Of a stretch of DNA of 34,589 bases, positions 1 to 8,550 are shown in pieces. The position numbers and the translations under genes are program-made. Within the stretch, counting starts at the first letter, position 1. Each line of letters starts with the position of its first letter. The stretch is from contig CAYOSU010000014.1 of assembly GCA_964406735.1 (NCBI GenBank), forward strand, positions 1 through 34,589, given 5' to 3'. The notes below the pieces were generated by a model. That model did not search any database. It saw nothing but the letters and a program-made list of their open reading frames with translations, and had not been told where the DNA came from. Origin of the DNA: CAYOSU01 sp964406735 (lineage in GTDB: Bacteria; Bacillota; Clostridia; Christensenellales; CAMQZB01).

Positions 1-480
1 GAACCCAAAACCTCATTATCCTAAAATTCTAATAGCAACAAAATCCGCACTAAAGTCTCCTCATGCAAAAGGGAGGTGATTCGTCGCCAAAACGGCTATA
101 GGAAAGGATCGCCAACACGCTAATTATTCTCTCAAACTCCGCCAGAAACCACCGCTCTGCACGCTGCCCGCCGTGTATCTAAAGCGTTAGTCGAACTTTC
201 GTGCTTTTAGCACGAAAGCGCAAGGCAGTGCTATTTCGGAATCTCGTGTAGCGCTACCGCAAAGCCTCGGGTATTATTATTTTCTCAAACAAAACCCACT
301 ACTTTTTCTCCAACCACCTTATCGAACCCTTTTTACCGTCAACCCTCGGCTTTCCTCACGCCCCAACTAAAAAGCGTTTGAAGAGGTATTAGGGAACACT
401 TTATGCTTCGGGTAAAGTCTCCCTTAAAAAACATCACATACTCCGGCTGTTCCCACACATTTTCCCTGTCTGTTGCCAAA
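1..480. repeat. gene-free stretch of decayed dispersed repeats
   Basis: No convincing gene is visible from 1 to 649. The segment is a mosaic of pieces found again elsewhere. Positions 1-50 match 18974-19030 and 28145-28195, starting at GAACCCAAAACCTCAT. Positions 55-110 resemble the CTCCCTC/GAGGGAG hairpin element at 19030-19076. Positions 150-430 match 19310-19470, including a terminator-like hairpin near 400-435 with a GCTTCGG loop. A perfect 10-bp stem (CTTTCGTGCT, 196-205, with AGCACGAAAG, 209-218) lies inside this copy and is absent from the copy at 19316. The two-copy matches were seen by eye and not scored. Confidence 0.6.
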
Positions 481-590
481 GTAACACTTTTTCAATTTTG
501 AGTAATTCGACCACTTAAAAAAACACAATTTGATATTAAAATTTTCCAACAAATTCGATTTTTTTACAATACATTGCCCGAAATACCTTG

Positions 591-596
591 TATAAT
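591..596 (+). promoter_or_regulatory. -10 element of the solute-binding lipoprotein gene
   Basis: A consensus TATAAT lies 54 bp upstream of the lipoprotein start. No good -35 is found at 16-18 bp; the nearest TTTACA (563-568) is 22 bp away. The gene may need an activator or use a weak -35. Confidence 0.45.
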
Positions 597-649
597 TGTT
601 TTGTCAATAATGATAATAAGGGCATAACGCCCTGAAAAGGAGAGAAATT

Positions 650-2491
650 ATGAAAAAAGTATTGGCGATCATGATGTCGGTATTGCTCCTTTGCACCTCG
701 CTCGTAGGCTTAGCGGCTTGCGGCAGCAAGGACGATCCGAACACCTTCACTTGGCTTGTAGAAAATCCTGAGGATACGACGTATTACTCGGATTATAACC
801 AAAACCCTGCTGCACTTTTTGCAATGCACAATCAGCAGTACGCAGGCGTAGATCTCACCATCGATTATAAGCAGCTCGTAAACGGCTCTCAGAAAGACCA
901 GTATACGACGATGATCTCGACTGGCGAGTACTATGACGTAATGGGCGTAAACTATTCACCCTATTCTCCTGCAGCACTCAACGAGATGGGAATCGCTCTC
1001 GATTTGACTGAATACGTAGAGAAGTGGATGCCCAACTACATGAAGCTGGTTGCTGAGAACGACGAGCTTGCAAGAGTTGCTTATGTAACGAACGCAGACG
1101 GCTCGAAGAGCATATATGCCGTTTGGGGCGTAACCAACGTTCCGCAGTATAACTTCGAGGGCTTCTGCTACAGAAGAGACTGGATAGTCAAATACGGCGT
1201 AAACCCCTCTACTGGCGAAGCATTCACGGGCAATAAGAACGCAGACGGTTCTTATACCGACAATGTAATGTTCCCTTCCTGGTATGCCGATAACGAGTAT
1301 GTAAAGGCATACAAGGCAAACCATCCCGAGTGGGACGGAAGCGAGCCTATCTTCATTTCCGACTGGGAGTGGATGTTCGAGATATTCGACAAAGCTCGTG
1401 CTGACCTCGGTGTAGCTGACAAGGGATATGATATTTCAATATACTATATGGGATATATGGCAACGGGCGACTTGTTCTCTGCGTTCGGCGGCGGAGCTCC
1501 TCTTTGGAACTACAATATCCACACCGACGAAATAGAGTTCAATGCAACGAGCAAATCCATGCAGTCTTACTTAGAGTGTATGAATACTTGGTACGAGAAA
1601 GGCTGGCTCGATAAAGCGTTTGCAGAGCACTCCTCCGATATGTTCTACAGGATCGATAATGCAAAGGTATACGGCGGCTACATAGGAATGTGGCAGGGCG
1701 AACGTTCGACGCTTGCAGATCAGATCGAGGACGTAGAGCATTATCCTGCAACGGCGGGAATTTACGTATCTGGTGCAAAGCAGCCTATCAACGATAAATA
1801 CGGCGACGACTCCACCAAGGGCGTTGAGCCTTACGCTATGTACCAGTTCGAATGCGTTACTTCTTCCGTTATCGTAACTGAGAACGCAAAGGATAAGAAC
1901 TTAGAGGCGTTGTTCACCTACCTTGATACCTTCTACGATGTTGAGCATCCTAACTATTTAGCTGCGAACTACGGTCTTACCGCAGAGCAGTACAAGGCCA
2001 TCGAGCAATATCAGGAAAAGAGAGACGGCAAGACCTTCCAAGAAAAATTCGAGATAGCTGATGGCTCTTACGATCTGAGCGAAAGAAACGGACAGAGAAT
2101 AGTTACTCCTAAGGGTATCCTTATGCAAGATAGCTCCATGCGTAATGCGGCAAAGGCTAACAGAATCTCCAACAGATATCAGGTCATCGAAGAAGATAAC
2201 AATATGACGGCAAAGGAATATGATGCAGTCGTAAATAAGTGGGCTACCTATCCCAATAAGGGATATATTTCAGGTGCAACGCTCGGACTTCTCTCGACGG
2301 AAGATAACGACCTTTACACGAAGACCCTTAATAAGATAAACGATAAGATGGGCGTAGAGATTCCTAAGTTCATCAACGGAACTTACGACATCTACGGCAC
2401 TGATTGGGAAACGTTCTGCAAGACCATCAATAAGATGGGACACGAAAAGGTAACGACCGTCATCCAGAACCTTTTCAACACCTTCGACTAA
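650..2491 (+). CDS. extracellular solute-binding lipoprotein of an ABC transporter
   Basis: A 613-aa lipoprotein. Residues 1-24 form a lipoprotein signal: a Lys-Lys start, a hydrophobic core and the lipobox LAAC with Cys24 as the lipidated residue. The mature part is acidic and aromatic-rich, as in large family-1 extracellular solute-binding proteins of the LplA type, which deliver sugars or oligosaccharides to an ABC permease. The ATG follows AAGGAGA at a good distance. No permease or ATPase gene adjoins it on either side in this window, so it is an orphan receptor here or its partners are elsewhere. A strong terminator follows. Substrate is unknown; family assignment is from overall look and length, without a profile search. 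Confidence 0.8.
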   Translation: MKKVLAIMMSVLLLCTSLVGLAACGSKDDPNTFTWLVENPEDTTYYSDYNQNPAALFAMHNQQYAGVDLTIDYKQLVNGSQKDQYTTMISTGEYYDVMGVNYSPYSPAALNEMGIALDLTEYVEKWMPNYMKLVAENDELARVAYVTNADGSKSIYAVWGVTNVPQYNFEGFCYRRDWIVKYGVNPSTGEAFTGNKNADGSYTDNVMFPSWYADNEYVKAYKANHPEWDGSEPIFISDWEWMFEIFDKARADLGVADKGYDISIYYMGYMATGDLFSAFGGGAPLWNYNIHTDEIEFNATSKSMQSYLECMNTWYEKGWLDKAFAEHSSDMFYRIDNAKVYGGYIGMWQGERSTLADQIEDVEHYPATAGIYVSGAKQPINDKYGDDSTKGVEPYAMYQFECVTSSVIVTENAKDKNLEALFTYLDTFYDVEHPNYLAANYGLTAEQYKAIEQYQEKRDGKTFQEKFEIADGSYDLSERNGQRIVTPKGILMQDSSMRNAAKANRISNRYQVIEEDNNMTAKEYDAVVNKWATYPNKGYISGATLGLLSTEDNDLYTKTLNKINDKMGVEIPKFINGTYDIYGTDWETFCKTINKMGHEKVTTVIQNLFNTFD

Positions 2492-2570
2492 GAACCCCAA
2501 TAGTCAAAACTAAAATCACAATAGCAACGAACCCCACAAACGGATTTCTGCTATGATCACAAAACATCAA

Positions 2571-2600
2571 AAAAACCTCGGTTTTCCGAGGTTTTTTCTT
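2571..2600 (+). terminator. Rho-independent terminator after the lipoprotein gene
   Basis: AAACCTCGG (2573-2581) and CCGAGGTTT (2586-2594) pair around a TTTT loop and run into a T-rich tract. Confidence 0.9.
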
Positions 2601-2606
2601 TTCCTG

Positions 2607-2634
2607 AAAAAAAGGAGACTTTTTTCAAGTCTCC
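2607..2634 (-). terminator. Rho-independent terminator of the RimK-like gene
   Basis: Read on the minus strand, GGAGACTT pairs with AAGTCTCC (2614-2621 with 2627-2634) and is followed by seven T (2607-2613). It ends the convergent RimK-like gene. Confidence 0.88.
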
Positions 2635-2643
2635 TGAAAAATA

Positions 2644-3513
2644 TTACTTCGCATTTTCCTTAACGTGCGCAACGATCCTTGCCGCAACGTTAACGCCCGT
2701 CGCCTGCTCGAACCCTGCGAAATGTGCATTGCTGTTGACCTCACAAAGAAGTGGCGCACCGCCCTCGCCGAACAGTATATCAACGCCGCAAAAATCAAGC
2801 TGCAACGCCTTAGCGGCACACTCCGCAACGAGCCTGAACTCGTCGGGTAGGGGAAAGGCAGTCGCTTTGCCGCCCAGTGCGACGTTCGCGCGGAAGTCCC
2901 CGTCGCTTTCCCGAAGTATCGCCCCGATAGCGTTGCCGCCGACGACGTACACTCTGACGTCTTTACCTACCGATGTTTGGACGAATTTCTGTATCAAAAA
3001 CGGCTTTGCGCCAAGTTTTTTGATGATGTCGTGCGCCTCATCCAAGGTGCGTGCCAGAAAGACCTCGTTGCCGAACGACCCAAAGCTTTGCTTGATGATA
3101 ACGGGAAGCCCAAGGCTTGCTATTTTGTCGTCGAAAAATGAGTAATCGAGGTCGTTGAACGACGGATAAGTCTTCGGCGCAAGGAAAGTCCTCGGCATAG
3201 GAAGAACGTCTTGGAGTGCCAGATGCGTCAATCCCTTGTCGTCGCACGTCTCGATGGATTTTGCGCTGTTGAAAAGCCTTACATCCTTGCTCTCCAAAAA
3301 TTTTGCAAGATAAAGGTCCTTATCCCAGAAGATAGCGTTTTTCTCTATCCCTGCGATATCCGTTGCATTCTCGCCGACGTTTGCCAAAAGCTCGGTATTC
3401 GTGCGCCTTGATATATGTACGCCCTGCTTTTCGCCCTCCTCGATAAGCCTCGAAAAGAGATGCGCAAAGCTTTCTGAGCGCAAAAATGCGTTTGTGTATA
3501 GATCGATATTCAT
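2644..3513 (-). CDS. RimK-like ATP-grasp ligase
   Basis: A 289-aa ATP-grasp protein of the RimK/LysX type, which joins an amino acid (often glutamate) to a carboxylate on a protein, peptide or cofactor using ATP. Visible features are a lysine and glycine-rich ATP loop (KQSFGSFGNE, residues 141-150), the RimK signature GKDVRVYVVGG (183-193), an Asp-containing strand CGVDILF (242-248), and the metal-binding end CEVNSN (257-262). Length is normal for the family. The promoter is so close that the transcript should start at or next to the ATG, and there is no SD, so the mRNA is probably leaderless. Its substrate cannot be told from the neighbours. Confidence 0.85.
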   Translation of the reverse strand: MNIDLYTNAFLRSESFAHLFSRLIEEGEKQGVHISRRTNTELLANVGENATDIAGIEKNAIFWDKDLYLAKFLESKDVRLFNSAKSIETCDDKGLTHLALQDVLPMPRTFLAPKTYPSFNDLDYSFFDDKIASLGLPVIIKQSFGSFGNEVFLARTLDEAHDIIKKLGAKPFLIQKFVQTSVGKDVRVYVVGGNAIGAILRESDGDFRANVALGGKATAFPLPDEFRLVAECAAKALQLDFCGVDILFGEGGAPLLCEVNSNAHFAGFEQATGVNVAARIVAHVKENAK

Positions 3514-3519
3514 ACGAAC

Positions 3520-3548
3520 ATTGTAGCAAACCCGCCCTGATAAGTCAA
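3520..3548 (-). promoter_or_regulatory. promoter of the RimK-like gene, leaderless arrangement
   Basis: On the minus strand TTGACT (3548-3543) and TACAAT (3525-3520) are separated by exactly 17 bp. Six bases lie between the -10 and the ATG at 3513, so the usual start point 7 bases downstream is the A of the ATG. Confidence 0.65.
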
Positions 3549-3639
3549 TAAAATCTCTTTTTCAAAATAGCCAACTTTACAAACGCTTTTTCGCAAAAAC
3601 GGCTGTCCATATACTTGGACGGCTACTTTTTGCATTTTA

Positions 3640-3668
3640 TTGACAAACAAATGTTTGCGATATATAAT
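3640..3668 (+). promoter_or_regulatory. perfect housekeeping promoter of the phage structural block
   Basis: TTGACA (3640-3645), a 17-bp spacer and TATAAT (3663-3668) match the sigma-A consensus at all twelve positions. It lies upstream of the small-terminase-like gene and is the only strong promoter I see before the 14.6-kb block. A promoter this good needs repression to stay quiet, which fits the operator-like boxes over it. Confidence 0.88.
3644..3657. promoter_or_regulatory. LexA/DinR-like operator box 1
   Basis: CAAACAAATGTTTG is a perfect inverted repeat (CAAACA/TGTTTG with AA between). It fits the Firmicute LexA (DinR) box CGAACRNRYGTTYG except for A instead of G at position 2. That change makes the left half the mirror of the permitted right half GTTTG. 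It overlaps the last two bases of the -35. Confidence 0.55.
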
Positions 3669-3675
3669 ATATTCA

Positions 3676-3689
3676 CAAACAAGCGTTCG
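3676..3689. promoter_or_regulatory. LexA/DinR-like operator box 2
   Basis: CAAACAAGCGTTCG again fits CGAACRNRYGTTYG with only the second base different. It starts eight bases after the -10, and its start is exactly 32 bp from box 1, about three helical turns, which puts both boxes on one DNA face around the -10. A weaker third match (CAAACGCTTTTTCG, 3580-3593) is 64 bp upstream of box 1. Confidence 0.55.
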
Positions 3690-3707
3690 CAAAAAGGAGG
3701 TGAGAGC

Positions 3708-4076
3708 GTGGAAAAAGAGTCGAAAAAATATGAAACGCCATGCGTTGTAAAAGAAGATCCGACCGCTTCGTATGAAGCAAAAAGTAGTGATAGCGGAACA
3801 GCGTGCGACGGCGGCGAAAAGATAGGTAAAGAAGGTAACTTGCTCACCGCTCAAACCTTTATTGGGAAGACCGCCCGAAAGATATTCGAGGAAGCCGAAG
3901 CGTTAGCTGCGACCGTCATCGTCGAGATGATGAAAAGCGACGGCTCGTCGAACTCGCTCAAAGTAGACTGTGCCAAGGAGATATTGACCCGACTCCACGG
4001 CAAGACCTTTGAGGATGACGACACGGTAGATCTTTCCGCATTGCTCCCCTTTGACTTAAAGGACTACTGCGACTGA
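3708..4076 (+). CDS. probable small terminase subunit
   Basis: A 122-aa protein directly before the large terminase. The GTG at 3708 is chosen because it follows a near-perfect AAGGAGGTGA at good spacing; an upstream in-frame ATG at 3615 would lie before the promoter. The N-terminal 45 residues are polar and look disordered. The rest is helical, and the stretch AKEILTRLHGKTFE near the end resembles the tail of small terminase subunits, which bind the packaging start site and load the large subunit. No clear N-terminal helix-turn-helix is visible, so the call rests mainly on position and the C-terminal motif. Confidence 0.5.
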   Translation: MEKESKKYETPCVVKEDPTASYEAKSSDSGTACDGGEKIGKEGNLLTAQTFIGKTARKIFEEAEALAATVIVEMMKSDGSSNSLKVDCAKEILTRLHGKTFEDDDTVDLSALLPFDLKDYCD

Positions 4077-4104
4077 CGCTTGTTTGAAAAAATAGAGGAG
4101 GGCT

Positions 4105-5436
4105 ATGTACTTAAATCCAAAGCAAAAGGAGTTCATGACGGCTTCGGAACGCTACGTCGCATACGGCGGTGCGAGGGGCGGAGGAAAGAGCTTTGCGGTG
4201 CGTGTAAAGGCAGTTCTTCTTGCGATGAAGCACGGCGGCATAAAGATACTCATCGTCCGCAGAACGTACGGCGAGTTAAAGGAAAATCATATCCGTGAGC
4301 TCGTCTCAACGTGTGGCAGAATGGCGACGTATAACGACACGGCAAAGACGTTGACCTTCAAAAACGGCTCGACGATAAAGTTCGGCTATTGCGACAACGA
4401 GTCCGACGTAACACGCTACCAGGGAGCGGAGTTCGACGTACTGTTTATAGACGAAGCGACCCAGCTTACCAAGTACCAGTTCGACACGCTCAACGCATCT
4501 GTTCGAGGAGTAAACGACTTTCCGAAAAGGACGTACTTAACGTGCAACCCGGGCGGAGTTGGGCATTCGTGGGTAAAGCGACTGTTTATAGACAAGGAGT
4601 TTGAGGCGGAGGAAAAGGAGGAGGATTACCGTTTCATAAAAGCCACCGTCCTTGACAATAAGGCGCTTTTAATTAAGGACGCCGAATATCTCGACACCCT
4701 CAAAAAGCTGCCCGAGGGCTTAAAGCGTGCTTGGCTCGACGGCGATTGGAACGTAACGAGCGGCTGCTACTTCCCTGAGTTTCGTGAAAGCACCCACGTT
4801 TTGCCGTACTCCGACGTTCCGCACCCCGAGAGGGTGTATGCGGCGATCGACTACGGACTCGACTGCTTTTGTTGTCTGTTTATCGGTCTTCACGGCGACG
4901 ATATATACGTTCTCGACGAGATATGGGAAAAGAACCTAATAATCTCTTCGGCTTCCGAGAGACTTCTTGATTTCGGCTACGAGGATATCTACGAGATTAT
5001 TGCGCCGCCCGATATATGGGGAAGATCGCAGGAAACGGGCAAGTCAAGAGCTGACATCTTTGCCGAGAACGGAGTAAATTTGACCCGTTGCTCCAACGAT
5101 AGGCAGAGCGGACTTTTTGCGCTGAGAGAGCTTTTGAAGATGCGTGATGACGGCACGCCGAGATTAAGGGTGTCCGATAGGTGCACGATGCTGAAAAAAT
5201 CGTTGTCCGAGATACAGAGCGACAGCCGCTTTCCGGATCTTACGGCAAACGAGCCGCATGAACTCACTCACGCCGTCGATGCGTTGAGATACTTCGCCTC
5301 GCACTGGTTTTACCCGAAAACAAGCGAAAATAAGCTTGACATAAGCACTCTTCGCAGCGACATTCGGGAGGACTATATAAGCGGCAATACGTCGATAAGA
5401 AAGCTTATAGAGAAAAAATACGGCAGGAGAATATGA
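4105..5436 (+). CDS. phage terminase large subunit
   Basis: A 443-aa packaging motor that pumps DNA into the prohead and cuts it. All key parts are present: Walker A GGARGGGKS (21-29), Walker B VLFIDEA (112-118, with D116 and E117), coupling motif TCNPGG (146-151), then the RNase H-like nuclease with Asp249 (AAIDYG), Glu272 (LDEIWE) and Asp392 (HAVDALRY). AGAGGAGG precedes the ATG. The ATGA at its end overlaps the portal start, so the two are translationally coupled. Nothing in motifs or length suggests decay, which argues for a working packaging machine in an element without other phage functions. Confidence 0.93.
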   Translation: MYLNPKQKEFMTASERYVAYGGARGGGKSFAVRVKAVLLAMKHGGIKILIVRRTYGELKENHIRELVSTCGRMATYNDTAKTLTFKNGSTIKFGYCDNESDVTRYQGAEFDVLFIDEATQLTKYQFDTLNASVRGVNDFPKRTYLTCNPGGVGHSWVKRLFIDKEFEAEEKEEDYRFIKATVLDNKALLIKDAEYLDTLKKLPEGLKRAWLDGDWNVTSGCYFPEFRESTHVLPYSDVPHPERVYAAIDYGLDCFCCLFIGLHGDDIYVLDEIWEKNLIISSASERLLDFGYEDIYEIIAPPDIWGRSQETGKSRADIFAENGVNLTRCSNDRQSGLFALRELLKMRDDGTPRLRVSDRCTMLKKSLSEIQSDSRFPDLTANEPHELTHAVDALRYFASHWFYPKTSENKLDISTLRSDIREDYISGNTSIRKLIEKKYGRRI

Positions 5437-7181
5437 AAACAAAAAAACTAACAAAAGACGGCGATAGGCTGGCGTTTTTCGCTGGCCTATATAACGCCGC
5501 GAAAAGAAAAACGAGGAGCGATTATTCCCTTTTGCGGGCGCAATACGACGGCACTCGGGACGTAGACGGAAAAAGCGGCAGGTTTTTGCGAAACGTAACG
5601 TACGAGCTTATAGAAAGCGAGGTGTCGTCAAATGTACCAATGCCCGTCGTAAAGGCAAAAGCAAGCTCTGTGAGGGCTCAGGATAACGCCAGAAAGGCAA
5701 CGAGCCTTCTCAAAACCGTAAGGGACGAGCTTCCGTTCGAGATAATGAACGACGAGGACGAGCGCAACACCTATATATACGGCGGCGACTGCTACTTCGT
5801 CGAGTGGGACGATATCAAAAAGACGGTAAAAATAACTCTCGTCAAGCCCGAAAACGTAGTACTTCAGGAGGGCATTTCGAGCGTCAAGGATATGGATTAC
5901 GTCTTCTTGCGCTTCGTGGACACCCCGTCGAGCGTGTTTGCACGCTACGGCAAGGTGGTGTACTCAAGCGGCGACGACGAGCTTATTGAATACGTGATGT
6001 GCTTTTTCAAAAACGACGACGAAAAAGTATCTCTCATAGCGTTCACCGATAGCGAGGTGCTTTGCTACTACGACGACTATTACAAGGCACGCAAAAGGGT
6101 ATGCAAAAACTGCGGCGAAAGCGAGAGCGAGTGTGAGTGCGAAAGAAAAGAGATAACGGAAAGCCCCGTCGAGGAAGAAAAGATAAAGGCAGATATAATA
6201 AGCGACGACGGCGAATTGATAATCCCACGGCTTCACCCCGTTTTCAAGGACGGCGTTTTGCAGGAAGAAGAGGTGTACGACTATGAAAGCGGCGAATATA
6301 TAACCGTTCCAAAGCTTATTGAGACGACGGTAAAGGCTTATACGCCCGACGTTTTCCCGATAGTAATAAGAAAAAATATAACGGGGAACGACGCTTTCGG
6401 CGTATCCGACGCAGGAATTTTGTGGCCCGTTCAGCAGGCAATAAACAAGATAGAGCGACGGGTGCTTGAAAAGCTCTTGAAAGCAGGCGTAATACCCTAT
6501 TCGGGCGAAAATACCGAGATGCGCTTTTCGGACGAGCTTTTCACAAGAGGCGTAAAGCTCAAAAATGCACAAGAAAAGAGCCTTTTAGGCGTACTCGACT
6601 TGTCCGTCAACGTCTCGCAGGACGTAGCCGAGGCTGAAAGGCTATACGATCAGGCGAAGAGAATAATAGGCATTACCGACTCGTATATGGGACTTCCCGA
6701 CGACACTGCGCTTTCGGGAGTTGCCAAAGAGATGCTAATAAATCAATCGTCCGCAAGACTAACGTCCAAAAGAGTAATGAAAAACGCCGCATACGCCGAG
6801 CTTGACGAGCTGATATTCAAGTTCTACTTGGCGTTCTCGGGGGATAGCAAGCTCCCCTTAAAGGACGAAAAAACGGGTGCGTACGGCGAAAGCTTTTCAC
6901 GCTACGACTACGTAACGATGAAAGAGAACGGCGAATACGCCTTCGACGACGGCTATCTTTTCTCGATAGACTTAAATTATGACGTAACGCAGAATGCGCA
7001 GAGCATGTGGTCGGAGATAAAGTCCAACTACTCGCTCGGCGTGTACGGCGATCCAAGCGATATAAACACCAAGCTTCAATTCTGGAAGAATATGGAGCTT
7101 GCGAGGTATCCGTTTGCAAAAGACAACATAGAATACTTGACTAAGGAGGGAGAAGAAAATGGTAGACAGCGTACGGAATAA
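5433..7181 (+). CDS. phage portal protein with a cysteine knuckle
   Basis: A 582-aa protein placed between terminase and head genes, of the size and helix-rich, charged character of portal proteins, which form the dodecameric DNA gate at one capsid vertex. The part around VSDAGILWPVQQAINKIERR resembles the conserved core of podophage-type portals. Between residues 224 and 236 lie four cysteines (C224, C227, C234, C236; CKNCG then CEC), flanked by acidic linkers, which look like a small zinc knuckle inserted in the wing region. It overlaps TerL by ATGA and the next gene by 23 bp. Confidence 0.82.
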   Translation: MKTKKLTKDGDRLAFFAGLYNAAKRKTRSDYSLLRAQYDGTRDVDGKSGRFLRNVTYELIESEVSSNVPMPVVKAKASSVRAQDNARKATSLLKTVRDELPFEIMNDEDERNTYIYGGDCYFVEWDDIKKTVKITLVKPENVVLQEGISSVKDMDYVFLRFVDTPSSVFARYGKVVYSSGDDELIEYVMCFFKNDDEKVSLIAFTDSEVLCYYDDYYKARKRVCKNCGESESECECERKEITESPVEEEKIKADIISDDGELIIPRLHPVFKDGVLQEEEVYDYESGEYITVPKLIETTVKAYTPDVFPIVIRKNITGNDAFGVSDAGILWPVQQAINKIERRVLEKLLKAGVIPYSGENTEMRFSDELFTRGVKLKNAQEKSLLGVLDLSVNVSQDVAEAERLYDQAKRIIGITDSYMGLPDDTALSGVAKEMLINQSSARLTSKRVMKNAAYAELDELIFKFYLAFSGDSKLPLKDEKTGAYGESFSRYDYVTMKENGEYAFDDGYLFSIDLNYDVTQNAQSMWSEIKSNYSLGVYGDPSDINTKLQFWKNMELARYPFAKDNIEYLTKEGEENGRQRTE

Positions 7182-7962
7182 CGGCGTACTCGACTTCGTG
7201 TTCGGAAGCGGCACGACGGAAAAGGTAAACGACTTTTTGGAGAACGCCTATTCCAAAACGAAAGACTTTTTCAGCGAGCTGTTCCCAAAGCTTACGTTCG
7301 AGAACGACACCTTCAATTCGGCGGTCGATTACTTGAATGAGTTTAGGTCAAATCTTTGGGGCGACCTTTGGGGGAATGTTGCCAAAGTTCCCGATAAAAC
7401 GACCACGATAAAGAGCAATTATACCGAAAGGGCAAACGAGGCGAGAAATTACATAATAGGCTTCACTTCGCCGAAAAGCTTTACGGAATGGCTTTCTGAA
7501 ATAGGTCTTTCCGACGACGAAAACAGCGAGAAATACTACGGAAATTATTTCAAGGAGGCGTCCGACTCACTGCTTAAAAGTGCGTATTCCGACAAGGAGT
7601 ACAACGTGTTAAAGGCGCAAAAGGAACGCTTTTCGGGAAATCTTGCCGCAGGCAACGCCTACAAAATATCGCAGTCGGATTTCAATTCAAAGGCGCAGAC
7701 GCTTTATAAAAAAGGCTTAAAAAACAGCGGCTTCGACAGCTACCTGAAAGGAATTGCGTACTTAGGCTACCGTGACGAGATAGCCAAAAACAACGCAAAA
7801 TACGCAGACAGCGTTCTTGAATACGAAAAGGCGTATGCGGACAGGGAAGCTGAAATAAAAGCCGACACGAGCGAAAAGATAGCAAAGCGCGGCGACGAGC
7901 TTTTGAAGCTTTATAAGAGCGAAAGCGAATACAACAAGGGACTGATAAGGTCCTTGACTTAA
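7159..7962 (+). CDS. unknown virion-block protein
   Basis: A 267-aa protein that I do not recognise. It starts inside the end of the portal gene behind AAGGAGGGAG. The sequence is mostly helical and charged, with aromatic residues early (FFSELFPKL) and a long likely coiled coil near the C-terminus (about 205-265). There is no signal peptide or membrane segment. Between portal and scaffold, phages often keep minor head or internal ejection proteins, so a head-associated role is a guess from position only. Confidence 0.55.
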   Translation: MVDSVRNNGVLDFVFGSGTTEKVNDFLENAYSKTKDFFSELFPKLTFENDTFNSAVDYLNEFRSNLWGDLWGNVAKVPDKTTTIKSNYTERANEARNYIIGFTSPKSFTEWLSEIGLSDDENSEKYYGNYFKEASDSLLKSAYSDKEYNVLKAQKERFSGNLAAGNAYKISQSDFNSKAQTLYKKGLKNSGFDSYLKGIAYLGYRDEIAKNNAKYADSVLEYEKAYADREAEIKADTSEKIAKRGDELLKLYKSESEYNKGLIRSLT

Positions 7963-7972
7963 AGGAGAACAC

Positions 7973-8533
7973 ATGGAAAAAGAATTAACGAACGCCTTGC
8001 CAAATGACGAAACGGGCGAGGAAGAAAATAATATCGAAGCGGAAGATATGCAACCGATAGGAACGCTCGATATAGACAGAGAGGAGATAATAGACGCCTT
8101 TTTGTCGGACGACGAGGAAAAGCTATACGCCCTTTTGACGCCGTACGGCTTTTCTGAAGAGGAGATAAAGGAAGCGAAGCTGCAATTTGTCGAGGCAGCG
8201 AGAAAGAGCCTGTATAGGAAAGACTTGCAGGAGATACTTTCTGTCTACCGCTTAAACGTCCACGACATAAGGGATATTCCCAACTTTGCCAAATACGCAA
8301 CGCTTCGTGCGAACGGCTTTTCGGCGATAGATGCGTTCGAGGGCGCAAACCCAAGGCTTGCGAGGGAGAGCGAAAAGCCTTCATACGAGCATATGAAGCC
8401 GATAACGGCAAGGCAGGGAACGTCGGGCGACATCCCGATCCCCAAAGATGAATTAAAGCTTTGGCAGTCTGCTTTCCCGAAAGCGACTACCGAGGAACTC
8501 ACCAAACGCTACAACAAGGCAAGAAGAAGCTGA
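7973..8533 (+). CDS. probable scaffold protein
   Basis: A 186-aa soluble, highly charged protein. The first 55 residues are very acidic, followed by helices rich in Glu and Lys and a basic tail ending KRYNKARRS. An acidic body with a basic C-terminal tail just upstream of the capsid gene is the usual build and location of scaffolding proteins, whose basic tail docks to the capsid. AAGGAG lies in front of the ATG. No sequence motif proves it, and no separate prohead protease gene is visible. Confidence 0.5.
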   Translation: MEKELTNALPNDETGEEENNIEAEDMQPIGTLDIDREEIIDAFLSDDEEKLYALLTPYGFSEEEIKEAKLQFVEAARKSLYRKDLQEILSVYRLNVHDIRDIPNFAKYATLRANGFSAIDAFEGANPRLARESEKPSYEHMKPITARQGTSGDIPIPKDELKLWQSAFPKATTEELTKRYNKARRS

Positions 8534-8550
8534 AAACAGGAGGAAAATAA

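Noticed and set aside
5964..6572. 202-aa minus-strand membrane protein
   Set aside because: Antisense of the portal gene; aromatic-rich content is a by-product of the codon pattern on the other strand.
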